Shown here piece by piece: positions 1 through 7,288 of a DNA stretch of 53,077 nt; positions within the stretch are counted from its first letter, which is position 1, and each line of letters opens with the position of its first letter. The notes under the pieces were generated by a model. It worked only from the letters and a program-made list of their open reading frames with translations, did no database searches and was not told the origin of the DNA. A program made the position numbers and the translations under genes. Source of the DNA: an uncultured Clostridia bacterium. Lineage in GTDB: Bacteria; Bacillota; Clostridia; UBA1381. Location: NCBI GenBank assembly GCA_947623955.1, contig CANQIP010000009.1, forward strand, positions 1 to 53,077, read 5' to 3'.

Positions 1-77
1 AAGTGGTCATAACGGCCCTGACTCGAAATCAGGTAGTCCTCACGGGCTCGTGGGTTCGAATCCCACCCTGTCCGCCA
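1..77 (+). tRNA. tRNA-Ser (anticodon CGA), 5' end cut off by the window
   Basis: The anticodon arm reads CCTGA-CTCGAAA-TCAGG, which places CGA in the anticodon and decodes the serine codon UCG. A long variable arm follows, as expected for tRNA-Ser, then a standard T arm (GTGGG-TTCGAAT-CCCAC) and an acceptor 3' strand ending in an encoded CCA at 75-77. About 13 nt of the 5' acceptor and D arm lie outside the window. Confidence 0.93.
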
Positions 78-87
78 GATGTAAAGA

Positions 88-127
88 CCGTATAAATGCT
101 TTGGGAATAAGCGTTTATACGGTTTTT
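88..127 (+). terminator. Rho-independent terminator of the tRNA-Ser gene
   Basis: A 14-bp stem (88-101 with 109-122, one G-T wobble) closes a 7-nt loop and is followed by five T residues. It lies 10 nt after the tRNA CCA end. Confidence 0.85.
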
Positions 128-144
128 GCTTGTTTTTGAGCGTC

Positions 145-199
145 TGCAAATTGTTGCAAATTATGGTACAAAATTGTTGTTCAAATTTGTTGTTCAAAT
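145..199. repeat. Short tandem repeats of a TTGTTGTTCAAAT-like unit
   Basis: A 13-bp unit TTGTTGTTCAAAT occurs twice in perfect tandem (174-186 and 187-199). Degenerate relatives (TTGTTGCAAAT at 151-161 and TGCAAAT just before it) precede it. It sits between the tRNA terminator and an AT-rich gene. Function is unknown; slippage or binding of a DNA-binding protein are both possible. Confidence 0.6.
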
Positions 200-255
200 T
201 TCCAGACAATAATAAATTTCTATTTGTTTTGACCTTATAATTTATAAAAACATCT

Positions 256-284
256 TTGTAAAAATAAATAATGTGTCATATAGT
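256..284 (+). promoter_or_regulatory. Predicted promoter of the AT-rich membrane-protein gene
   Basis: TTGTAA and TATAGT are separated by 17 nt. The region is very AT-rich, so chance matches are likely. Confidence 0.4.
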
Positions 285-306
285 AAAAGCTTAGGAGGGT
301 ATGAAT

Positions 307-1098
307 ATGCTATATATAGAATTTTTCAAGAAAAATAGTGATGGTTTTACTGCTATTGGGGTAATATTGACATTCATCGTTTCTATTATAACATTAATCG
401 CAACATTACACAGCAAGAAAACAAAACAATATATTGATACAATAACCAGAAGTCGTATTGAATGGATTGGACATTTGCGTAAATTGACATCCAAATATTT
501 AAGTATGCTTAGTATTAATTTAAATACTACTACAAATACGATAGAGAGCGAAAAAAATTATAGAGAAATTTTAAATTTAAGTAATGAAATCAAATTAATG
601 TTAAATTTTAAAAGCGATTTTGATAACAAAATAATTAAATTATTGTCAGAGATTATTGCGGATTTTGATCAATTGAGAACGGCATGTGAATGTATAAATA
701 TATTATCACGATCTGGTATAAATAAAGATATATTTGAAAATCCATATTTTGTAAAAAATTTAATAAATTATGCTAAGGACAGCGGATATGATGTAACTAA
801 TGAAATTAAAGACTACAACTGCAAGTATGTGAGCAATTTGTTTAAAGATGTAATAAAAACTCCTGACGACAAGGATAAATTTATTCGAATTTTTTTGTCG
901 AGTCAAGAACAACTGATACATGGGATAAATGATAATTGTAGTGATTTATCAAATAAAGTAAGAATTTATTTAAAATCAGAATGGAACAGAGTGAAAATAG
1001 AATCACAAGGGAAAAGATATTCATCAAAAAAACAAGAAAAGGAAATAAACAAATTGTCAAAATATTTTTCACAACATAAATTTGAGAGCATTGACTAA
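307..1098 (+). CDS. AT-rich hypothetical membrane protein with one N-terminal TM segment
   Basis: I do not recognise a named family. From ATG 307 the protein has 263 residues. A hydrophobic helix (about residues 12-36) is followed by a Lys-rich stretch and then a long, mostly helical, polar cytoplasmic-type region. A motif RIEWIGHLRKL comes soon after the membrane segment; comparable RIEWI-type motifs occur in many uncharacterised single-TM proteins (from memory, not checked). ATG 301 is also open, but AGGAGG at 293-298 sits only 2 nt from it and about 8 nt from ATG 307, so I prefer 307. Base composition is far more AT-rich than anywhere else in the window (codons such as ATA, TTA and AAT dominate), and the gene follows a tRNA gene, both suggesting horizontal acquisition. 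No integrase is visible. Confidence 0.75.
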   Translation: MLYIEFFKKNSDGFTAIGVILTFIVSIITLIATLHSKKTKQYIDTITRSRIEWIGHLRKLTSKYLSMLSINLNTTTNTIESEKNYREILNLSNEIKLMLNFKSDFDNKIIKLLSEIIADFDQLRTACECINILSRSGINKDIFENPYFVKNLINYAKDSGYDVTNEIKDYNCKYVSNLFKDVIKTPDDKDKFIRIFLSSQEQLIHGINDNCSDLSNKVRIYLKSEWNRVKIESQGKRYSSKKQEKEINKLSKYFSQHKFESID

Positions 1099-1257
1099 CC
1101 CAAACAGCTTAAGTATGTGATACATGGCGGACGCGGGAAATACAGATACGGATTGACAGATAAGCAATTGGGACATCGTTCACTATGCGGAAAATGCGGA
1201 TTTGCAAGCTGCGTCTCGTCGGCAACGGCAACGACGGCTTGTACAATAGCAAATTTG

Positions 1258-2475
1258 TTATGCAACGGTAAATGCGTTTTTCGCAATATCAAGCATCTCA
1301 CCCTGAAAATCGCGGGATAACGTTTCGTACACCTTAACGCAGTAACGCTCGTTATTTATAATTTTATTGCGCTGAATATCTATTATGTCGGTCACGCACT
1401 TATGCGTTTTGAAATGAGCGCGCATATCGTCGAGTATATCAAGCGCCTCGTCCTTTGCGGAGCGGCCGTTAATTGTTATGATGTCCAAATCGTAGCGCGA
1501 CGCGGATTTGTGATTTTTGACAGCCGTTTCCTGCAGCCCGGGCGTAAAGTCGAAGTCGGGCAGGAGCGAGAGGTAAATCAGGAAATAATGCGCGAACTCC
1601 AAGTCCTCGCCGAATATTCCGACGGGGGATAGCGGGTTCAAATCGAACATTCTAAGCTCTATATGGTCGACGCCGTTTTTTACGAGCGCGTCAGTGTCGC
1701 TGCCATTATGCGGCTTTAACCGCACGGGCAGGTACAATTCGCCCGCCGAGAACAAAAGCCCCCTGTCCACGTAACCGTTTACCGATTTAATATACGCGTC
1801 AGGGTCGGTATAGTCGAGAATAGGCACAAATTTATTCCAGTACCCTCTGTCGCCGCCGCGCATCGAGGCATAGCCGTCAAAACCGCTGCCCGAAAGCCCG
1901 TCGCCGTCGAGCGACAGGTCGTACACGGGGCTTGCGGCTGTGAGCAGCGTCAAAAGCCAGCTCATGCGCGACACCTGTTTGAGCAGCCTGAAATAGAGCA
2001 CGTTTTTAAATTCCTTAAAATCAGCCGAGCCGCAGAGCGACCGCAGCAGCTTGTCCGAAAACGAAAAATTGAAATGTATGCCCGAGTAGAGCATGAGCCT
2101 CTTGCCGTAACGCTTTTCAAGCTTTACGCGGTACGCGTGCTTAAATTCCTGCTCACCGCGAAAGTCGGCAATAGGAATGTCGCCGTCCGAATTTATATGC
2201 GGCGGGTTCGAGCATAGCCATAGGTACTCGCCGGATTTTTTGAGCGTTTCTTTAACATAACCGTCGAGCGCGGCAAGCTCTCTCATAAGCTCGTCTACGC
2301 TGCCGCACGCGGGAGTTATAAGTTCAAGCTGATTTTCGCAGAAATCACGGTCAAGCCTTTCGTCGCCTATGAAGGGGTGGGGAGTCTCGGCAAGAGAGCC
2401 GTCGGCGGTTACTCGCAGCGTTTCACGCTCCAGACCGAAATGTCCGTCAAATATATATTTGCTGTTTAAGTCCAA
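1258..2475 (-). CDS. Glutamate-cysteine ligase (GshA / GshF N-terminal type)
   Basis: Predicted to join glutamate and cysteine through the gamma-carboxylate, using ATP, in the cytoplasm. The N-terminus carries the family signature FGLERETLRV (residues about 13-22). Further family-like blocks are FCENQLELIT near residue 45, LMLYSGIHFNFSF near 130 and VDHIELRMFDLNP near 270. At 405 residues it is shorter than E. coli GshA and has no C-terminal ATP-grasp domain as in bifunctional GshF, so the product may be gamma-glutamylcysteine itself or a substrate for another enzyme. Translation starts at TTG 2475, preceded by AAGGGGG about 9 nt upstream. A consensus promoter lies at 2517-2545, so it is probably transcribed apart from the ligase gene behind it. 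Confidence 0.85.
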   Translation of the reverse strand: MDLNSKYIFDGHFGLERETLRVTADGSLAETPHPFIGDERLDRDFCENQLELITPACGSVDELMRELAALDGYVKETLKKSGEYLWLCSNPPHINSDGDIPIADFRGEQEFKHAYRVKLEKRYGKRLMLYSGIHFNFSFSDKLLRSLCGSADFKEFKNVLYFRLLKQVSRMSWLLTLLTAASPVYDLSLDGDGLSGSGFDGYASMRGGDRGYWNKFVPILDYTDPDAYIKSVNGYVDRGLLFSAGELYLPVRLKPHNGSDTDALVKNGVDHIELRMFDLNPLSPVGIFGEDLEFAHYFLIYLSLLPDFDFTPGLQETAVKNHKSASRYDLDIITINGRSAKDEALDILDDMRAHFKTHKCVTDIIDIQRNKIINNERYCVKVYETLSRDFQGEMLDIAKNAFTVA

Positions 2476-2516
2476 TTTCGGTCGCCCCCTTAATTCCTAT
2501 ACGCTGAATATGAATT

Positions 2517-2545
2517 ATTATACAGTTATTATGCGTATTTGTCAA
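2517..2545 (-). promoter_or_regulatory. Consensus sigma-A-type promoter of the glutamate-cysteine ligase gene
   Basis: On the minus strand TTGACA (2540-2545) and TATAAT (2517-2522) are separated by exactly 17 nt, a perfect match to the housekeeping consensus. The start codon lies about 40 nt downstream. Confidence 0.85.
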
Positions 2546-2586
2546 CATATAATTCACCGATTTTGTATACAATGAAACATTAAGTC

Positions 2587-2641
2587 AGGGACACTGAAAT
2601 TTTAGTGTCCCCGTTTTAGTGTCCCTAATTTTAGTGTCCCC
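2587..2641. repeat. Cluster of GGGACACT / AGTGTCCC motifs
   Basis: One GGGACACT (2588-2595) is followed by three copies of TTTAGTGTCCC(C) ending at 2612, 2625 and 2641. The first and second form a hairpin with perfect 8-bp arms (GGGACACT / AGTGTCCC), which could also end transcription of the ligase gene. The same GGGGACACTAAA string recurs three times inside hydF at 34302, 34392 and 34575. Confidence 0.75.
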
Positions 2642-2644
2642 GCG

Positions 2645-4168
2645 TTACAGCTTTTCAACCAAGCCGCGCTTGATTTTCTTCGACGACGTTTTCTCAAATT
2701 CGCCGTCGCGGTACACGATGCGGTGTATCTGTTTCGCGGCGGGGAGGGTGTCGTTTACGCGGTCGACCTCCGCTTGTATCTCCACCTGTATGTCGTCCGA
2801 CTCGTAATCGGGATTTGCGTAAATCTGCGCCGTGATTACGCCATCCTTGTCGTACACGACCATTTCCTTTATCGGCTCGAATGTCGCGAACATATTTTCA
2901 AGCTCCTCCGGCGACACGTTCTCGCCGTTGTCGAGGATTATAAGGTTCTTTTTGCGTCCCGATATGAACACGTAGCCGTCCTTGACATAGCCCAAATCGC
3001 CCGTCATAAGCCAGCCGTCGTCGGTGAGAGCCTTCGCCGTTTCCTCGGGATTTTTGTAGTAGCCCTTCATGATTGACGGACTTCTCGCCCAAATCTCGCC
3101 GTCAACGATTTTGACCTCGCAGCCCGCTACAATGCGTCCGACCGAGTCGGGGTACGGGCAGTTTTTAACGCCCGTGCTGATGCGCGAGGTAGTCTCGGTC
3201 ATGCCGTAACCCTGCGCGAGCTCGATACCGAACTCCGCGTAACCCTTTATGATTTCGGGGCTTAAATACGCGCCGCCCGCGAACAAAACATCAAAATCCT
3301 CGCCGAACATCTCTTTGCCTATTGCCTTTTTGTCGGGATTTTTCTTCGTTTCCTGACGCATTTTGTTGAGTATCGACGCGGCAATCATCGGCACAAACGT
3401 TGTTTCGTGCGGCTTGTACGCCTGCAAATTCTTCGGTATACGCATGAGCGAGTCGTTCACGCACACCGTTCTGCCGTACCAGAGCGCGGCAAGAATGTCG
3501 CAGGTAAAGCAGAATATGTGGTGAATGGGCAGTATCGAAAGTCTCTTGTGACCGTGGTAGCCCCTGTCCGGCTCACACGTCGCGTTGTCCGCGAAATTCG
3601 CGTGAGTGAGCATTACGCCCTTGCTCTGACCGGTCGTGCCGGACGTGAATATGATCGCCGCGAGCATGTCGGGAGTGATCGCCGTTTTCGGCTCGCGTCC
3701 GGCGTACTTTGCTAAAATATCGGAAAGCGCGGTTGTATCGGGGTAATCCGAATGCATATGCACTATCGTCTTGACTTGCGGACAAAGCTTTTTAAGTTCT
3801 TCGGCGCAGTCCTCGCGCTTTTCGTCAATAAATATAACCTCGGAGTCCGAACGGTTTATCTCGTCGGCAAGCGCGTCAACGCTGTTGCCGACCGCGAGCG
3901 GAACGGACACGCCGCCCGAAAGAGCCGCGCCGAACCAGCCGACTATAAACTCGTAGCTTGTCGCGCCGAAAATCGCGGAGTGAACCGTTTTGCCGAACGT
4001 GTCCTCGAACCATGCGGCAACGGCGTTCGCGTCATGCTTGAATTCGTTAAAGCTTTTGTCGATAAAGTCCTTTTTTACGCGCGTTCTGAAAAACGGCTCG
4101 TCACCGAAACGGTCGGCGGCGGTGTAAACAAGGTCGCGCAGAGTTTTTATGTTGTCGCGTGAAAACAT
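2645..4168 (-). CDS. AMP-dependent acyl ligase (acyl-CoA / acyl-ACP synthetase type)
   Basis: Member of the adenylate-forming ANL superfamily, closest in look to FadD-type fatty acyl ligases. It should activate a carboxylic acid as the acyl-AMP and pass it to a thiol, here plausibly the nearby carrier protein. Core motifs are complete: P-loop FTSGTTGQSKG (residues about 174-184), GYGMTETT (320-327), TGDLGY (389-394), the hinge block GRKKNLIILDNGENVSPEE (404-422) and the C-terminal catalytic lysine region KTSSKKIKR (493-501). Start chosen at ATG 4168, with AGAGG about 7 nt upstream; the open frame reaches 4222 but its extension runs toward repeat DNA. The protein is 507 residues. It follows the condensation and ACP genes on the same strand, separated by about 410 bp of palindromic repeats. 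Confidence 0.85.
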   Translation of the reverse strand: MFSRDNIKTLRDLVYTAADRFGDEPFFRTRVKKDFIDKSFNEFKHDANAVAAWFEDTFGKTVHSAIFGATSYEFIVGWFGAALSGGVSVPLAVGNSVDALADEINRSDSEVIFIDEKREDCAEELKKLCPQVKTIVHMHSDYPDTTALSDILAKYAGREPKTAITPDMLAAIIFTSGTTGQSKGVMLTHANFADNATCEPDRGYHGHKRLSILPIHHIFCFTCDILAALWYGRTVCVNDSLMRIPKNLQAYKPHETTFVPMIAASILNKMRQETKKNPDKKAIGKEMFGEDFDVLFAGGAYLSPEIIKGYAEFGIELAQGYGMTETTSRISTGVKNCPYPDSVGRIVAGCEVKIVDGEIWARSPSIMKGYYKNPEETAKALTDDGWLMTGDLGYVKDGYVFISGRKKNLIILDNGENVSPEELENMFATFEPIKEMVVYDKDGVITAQIYANPDYESDDIQVEIQAEVDRVNDTLPAAKQIHRIVYRDGEFEKTSSKKIKRGLVEKL

Positions 4169-4211
4169 GGTATACCTCTTTTCTTGAAAATTATGATTTG
4201 ACGCGGTGAGG

Positions 4212-4538
4212 CCCCTTGTCAAAGGGGCTGTCAGCGGAGCTGACTGGGGGGATTCCTTTTCGATTTTTCAATGAATCCCTCCACCGCCTTCGGCGGTCCC
4301 CCTCCCTTTGACAAGGGAGGTTAACGGGCTGTCGAAGGCACCAGCCCCTACGGAAGGCTCCCCTTGAGGGGAGCTGTCGCCGAAGGCGACTGAGAGGTGG
4401 TCTTTTGAAATACGTATTGCCACCTCTCTGTCATCGCTTCGCGATGCCACCTCTCCTCAAGGAGAGGCTCACGAGATACACAGCTCGCCGTAAGGCTCCC
4501 CTACTAGGGGAGCTGTCACACGTAGTGTGACTGAGGGG
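4212..4538. repeat. Palindromic repeat block A (type I, type II and a partial type II unit)
   Basis: The gap 4169-4577 holds no gene. It contains a type I unit (4212-4320), whose ends are CCCTTGTCAAAGGG-like inverted repeats; a type II unit (4355-4469), framed by CTCCCCTTGAGGGGAG and CTCTCCTCAAGGAGAG with internal hairpins such as GTCGCCGAAGGCGAC; and a half type II unit (4493-4538). Both full types recur in block B at 6401-6733, type I there in inverted orientation. Each unit would fold into a long branched hairpin. They resemble dispersed non-autonomous palindromic elements common in Clostridia (from memory). The block lies inside the C/ACP/ligase gene set. Confidence 0.85.
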
Positions 4539-4577
4539 TTTATTGCGCTAAATCACAATTTAATATCTCAACAAAAA

Positions 4578-4802
4578 TTATTTCTGTTCCTCCAAATAAT
4601 TCACCAATTCCTCGACGGTTTTGCACTTACCCGCCTCGGACTCATCAATTTCCACGTCGAACTCGTCCTCGGCGTCGCCGAGCATGCACATAAAATCATA
4701 CGAGTTAAACCCCAAATCCTCCGAGAACCGCGCCTCGGGCACGATTTCGCTCTCGTCAACCTCGACGTAATTCATTATAAGCTCTTTTAACTGTTCCAGC
4801 AT
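4578..4802 (-). CDS. Acyl carrier protein (stand-alone)
   Basis: A 74-residue acidic helical protein of ACP/PCP size. The phosphopantetheine site is Ser34 in GFNSYDF; the usual DSL aspartate before the serine is asparagine here, an uncommon but tolerated variant. The protein would carry an acyl or aminoacyl group on a 4'-phosphopantetheine arm in the cytoplasm. Start ATG 4802 has an excellent AGGAGG about 8 nt upstream. Only 21 bp separate it from the condensation-domain gene upstream, so the two are almost certainly co-transcribed and are natural partners. It could be compared with DltC, but the partner enzymes here are a condensation protein and an acyl ligase rather than DltB and DltD. Confidence 0.88.
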   Translation of the reverse strand: MLEQLKELIMNYVEVDESEIVPEARFSEDLGFNSYDFMCMLGDAEDEFDVEIDESEAGKCKTVEELVNYLEEQK

Positions 4803-4823
4803 TTTTATATCCTCCTTGCATAA

Positions 4824-6233
4824 TTATACCATGTCCATGATTTCCTGCACCGTCGCGTTCGGATTTTCGATGCTCCGAAACAGCACGCGTCCGAGGTAGT
4901 AGTACAGGAACTCAATCTCCTGCGGCGTCGCAACGTCGCTCTGGTAACCGAAATGGAAATTGAGACCGCCGTCGTTGGGACGGTGCATAGCCGTGAGGTA
5001 GAACGCCTGCGGCTGCTTGCCGCTTGAATACCAGAAATTCTTGTACGGTATGCCTTTAAGGTACGGCGCGATGCTTTTGAGCGTCGCGGGCTGATACGTG
5101 AAACCGACGCTTTCATATCCGCCGCGCGGCGCGTATCCGTACGTTTCACGCTGATTTTTATAGAACGTCATAGGCCCGTACTCGGAGTGCTTGAACAAAT
5201 CGTTCTGCGCCTTGTCTATAATATCGAGCGATTCAAGAACGGTGTTGTCCGGCTCGACGATCGTGCGCAGCGTCATGCAGTGCATCCTCACGCCGCCGCA
5301 CTTTTTGGCGAGAACGGTCGAGCGTCTCGCGACGAAATCCTTGATACATATATCCTTTTCGTTATTGTTAAACTTCGATAAAACGGTGCGCAGACCGTGC
5401 AGCAGCAGAACGCTTACGGGGTAGCCGTGCTCCTCGCAGAAGTCAACGAGTTTTTTCGTCGAATCGACCTCCAGAGCGTACGTAACGGTGCTGCCCGCCG
5501 CGTCGCGCGAGAGAAGAAGTCCGGCGCGCTGGTTGGGGTTGTTGTTTTCCCTGCGCTGCGTCTGCAAACGTCCGGGGCCCGTGAAGTCGGTGTATATAGG
5601 CTCGGGACGGGCGAGCTGCTCCGCCCAGTATTTGTCGTCCGCGTCCTTCTTTTTGCAGCCCGCAAGGTACTCCATATCCTTCTTGACCGACTCGATATAT
5701 GACGTCATAGGCTTGGGGTAGGGAAGATCGTACATAAGGCTGCAGTATATATCCATTACGTCGCGGTTAAAGGTGATAATCGACGCGGCGTCCATTGTCG
5801 CGTGATGCACGTTCATGTAATAGCCGTTGTAACCGTCGGGCATCGATACGAGCACGATACGCGAAAGCGGGCCGCTGAACGTGTCGAACGGCTGACTTGT
5901 CCAACCGTCGAGAATGGCGTGCGCCTTTTCTTCGCTCAGATCCGAGAAATCGTAGTACTCGAAGTGCTGATTTTCATAAGGCATGACGTACTGCCAGATT
6001 TGTCCCGTTTCAGGCTCCTTCCAGAACCTGAGACGCATCGTTTCGCAGCGCGATACGGCGCGGTTCAACGCCTCGCGCAGAAGAGACATATTTATATCCA
6101 TCTGCAGGTAACGCCCCGTGCCGAGGTTGACGATCTCCTGCGTCGGACTGAACGACATCGTGTATAAATGCAAAAGCTCCGCCTCGGTAATGGGGTAGCA
6201 GTCGCGTTTTATACCGCCTATAATCTTCTCCAT
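4824..6233 (-). CDS. Stand-alone condensation-domain protein (NRPS C-domain fold)
   Basis: A 469-residue protein of the length of a single NRPS condensation domain, belonging to the chloramphenicol-acetyltransferase-like fold. The active-site motif appears as HHATMDA at residues 143-149 (canonical HHxxxDG), with the catalytic second histidine and the structural aspartate kept and the glycine replaced by alanine. Other C-domain-like blocks are the PFD-type segment PFDTFSGPLSRI near residue 115 and FGYQSD near the C-terminus. It likely transfers an acyl group from the adjacent carrier protein to an amine or hydroxyl acceptor. No adenylation, reductase or thioesterase domain is fused to it. Start ATG 6233 follows GGAGGG. 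First gene of the set, with a promoter at 6296-6324. Confidence 0.85.
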   Translation of the reverse strand: MEKIIGGIKRDCYPITEAELLHLYTMSFSPTQEIVNLGTGRYLQMDINMSLLREALNRAVSRCETMRLRFWKEPETGQIWQYVMPYENQHFEYYDFSDLSEEKAHAILDGWTSQPFDTFSGPLSRIVLVSMPDGYNGYYMNVHHATMDAASIITFNRDVMDIYCSLMYDLPYPKPMTSYIESVKKDMEYLAGCKKKDADDKYWAEQLARPEPIYTDFTGPGRLQTQRRENNNPNQRAGLLLSRDAAGSTVTYALEVDSTKKLVDFCEEHGYPVSVLLLHGLRTVLSKFNNNEKDICIKDFVARRSTVLAKKCGGVRMHCMTLRTIVEPDNTVLESLDIIDKAQNDLFKHSEYGPMTFYKNQRETYGYAPRGGYESVGFTYQPATLKSIAPYLKGIPYKNFWYSSGKQPQAFYLTAMHRPNDGGLNFHFGYQSDVATPQEIEFLYYYLGRVLFRSIENPNATVQEIMDMV

Positions 6234-6295
6234 CGGTAAATCCCTCCGTTCCCTTGATCGACGTGTTTATTTTCAAAATATTTACATATATATAC

Positions 6296-6324
6296 AGTTT
6301 ATCACCAAACCCCGACCGTGTCAA
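6296..6324 (-). promoter_or_regulatory. Predicted promoter of the condensation / ACP genes
   Basis: Minus strand TTGACA (6319-6324), 17-nt spacer, TAAACT (6296-6301), with an extended TGA just before the -10 box. Located about 60 nt upstream of the start codon. Confidence 0.75.
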
Positions 6325-6400
6325 GAATTCACGGAGTATATGCAGTTTTTTTCACTTTATAGGACGGTTTTTTGTTGGAGTGCGCGGGGCGGTTTCCGAA

Positions 6401-6733
6401 ACGGGCGAACACGGTTCGCCCCTACGATTGTAATTTTATAGTGAGCCTCCCTTGTCAAAGGGAGGGGGACCGCTGAAGGCGGTGGAGGGATTCATTATGA
6501 AAATCGAAAAGGAATCCCCCAGTCACGCTACGCGTGACAGCCCCTTACTACGGCGTTTGTTGCTACGCAACACGCCTACAACACGCTATGCGTGGTGTTC
6601 ACTTGAGGGGAGCTGTCGCCGTAGGCGACTGAGAGGTGGTTTTTAAAATTTGTCGCCACCTCTCCGTCATCGCTGCGCGATGCCACCTCTCCTCAAGGAG
6701 AGGCATACGTAGGGGCGAACCGTGTTCGCCCGT
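6401..6733. mobile_element. Palindromic repeat block B bounded by exact 26-bp inverted repeats
   Basis: Positions 6401-6426 and 6708-6733 are exact reverse complements over 26 bp; each arm is itself a hairpin (GGGCGAAC / GTTCGCCC). Between them lie a type I unit in inverted orientation relative to block A (6446-6546), a short palindromic stretch (6548-6600) and a type II unit (6601-6704). No convincing coding frame or target-site duplication is seen. This looks like a composite, non-autonomous palindromic element or a nest of several insertions. Confidence 0.75.
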
Positions 6734-6771
6734 AAATTTACTATTAAAATTTACATTTTCTGGAAAATCTG

Positions 6772-6800
6772 TTGACAAACTGGAAAAATAATGGTATATT
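6772..6800 (+). promoter_or_regulatory. Predicted promoter of the leader / 45-codon gene
   Basis: TTGACA (6772-6777), 17-nt spacer, TATATT (6795-6800), with extended TGG before the -10. The next start codon is about 240 nt downstream, so the transcript would have a long untranslated leader. Confidence 0.75.
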
Positions 6801-7049
6801 ATATATGCTACATATTTCAAATTTAATTTAATATTTGTGCAATTTGTGTTGTGTTTTATTTCTGCGTCTGCATTTTTGTTGAAAAAAATGCAGTAAAACT
6901 TAATAGCAGATTGCATGAATAAAAACGCAATTGCATAAGGCTTTAAGATTTGAAATGTGTAGCAACATTACAGGCTGCGTTTTTTATTGCGCGGCTTGGA
7001 ATACAGGCTGCGCATTTTTTGATTGCGCGAAATTATGGAGGTGTAAGTC
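6801..7049 (+). ncRNA. Structured untranslated leader or small RNA candidate
   Basis: No gene-like frame occupies this stretch. A nested hairpin spans 6838-6915: an outer TGCAAT/ATTGCA helix (6838-6843 with 6910-6915), a middle GTTTTA/TAAAAC helix (6853-6858 with 6894-6899) and a 10-bp inner stem (6868-6877 with 6884-6893). It is followed by two imperfect direct repeats that start ACAGGCTGCG (6970 and 7003), each a GC-rich stem around a T-rich loop. I could not match it to a known riboswitch or 6S RNA. It may be a cis-regulatory leader of the small gene at 7050 or an independent RNA. Confidence 0.4.
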
Positions 7050-7187
7050 ATGGACAAATACGAGGAAATGTACAAGACGCTGTTCAACAAAATCACGGAC
7101 GTGATAGAGGATCTCAAAGAGGTTCAAAAGCAGACCGAGGAAATGTACATAAACGCGGCGGACAAAAAGGAAACTCCCGAAGGATAA
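7050..7187 (+). CDS. 45-residue predicted coiled-coil small protein
   Basis: ATG 7050 follows a strong GGAGG (about 8 nt upstream). The product begins MDKYEEMYKTLFNKITDVI and ends in TAA at 7187. It is charged and helical, with hydrophobic residues spaced as in a short coiled coil, and has no membrane segment. No function can be assigned. The stop codon lies in the loop of an intrinsic terminator, which supports a real short transcription unit running from the promoter at 6772. Confidence 0.65.
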   Translation: MDKYEEMYKTLFNKITDVIEDLKEVQKQTEEMYINAADKKETPEG

Positions 7188-7203
7188 ACCCTCGGGAGTT
7201 TTT
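7172..7203 (+). terminator. Terminator overlapping the end of the 45-codon gene
   Basis: AACTCCCGA (7172-7180) pairs perfectly with TCGGGAGTT (7192-7200), followed by a T run. The gene's stop codon is in the 11-nt loop. Nearly the same sequence recurs at 8401-8441. Confidence 0.85.
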
Positions 7204-7288
7204 AATTTTATACGAAAAAAATGTTGCCGAAAAACAAAAAATGATGTATAATAAAAATATATGACGCAGTGAGGGGGGGGAGAGGCAC

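Noticed and set aside
1124-1131. TGGCGGAC, the reverse complement of the tRNA-Ser 3' end, as a possible attachment-site copy
   Set aside because: Only 8 bp match and in inverted orientation; an att duplication should be longer and direct.
1095-1320. Two overlapping frames on opposite strands with CxxC-like cysteines between the AT-rich gene and the glutamate-cysteine ligase
   Set aside because: Neither has a ribosome site or recognisable family pattern, and both run into the ligase gene. I see nothing supportable in 1099-1257.
4268-4450. A 60-codon frame on the minus strand
   Set aside because: It lies wholly within palindromic repeat block A, without a ribosome site; such repeat-encoded frames are spurious.
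6452-6646. A 64-codon frame on the plus strand
   Set aside because: It is inside repeat block B and reflects the open frames of the repeat.
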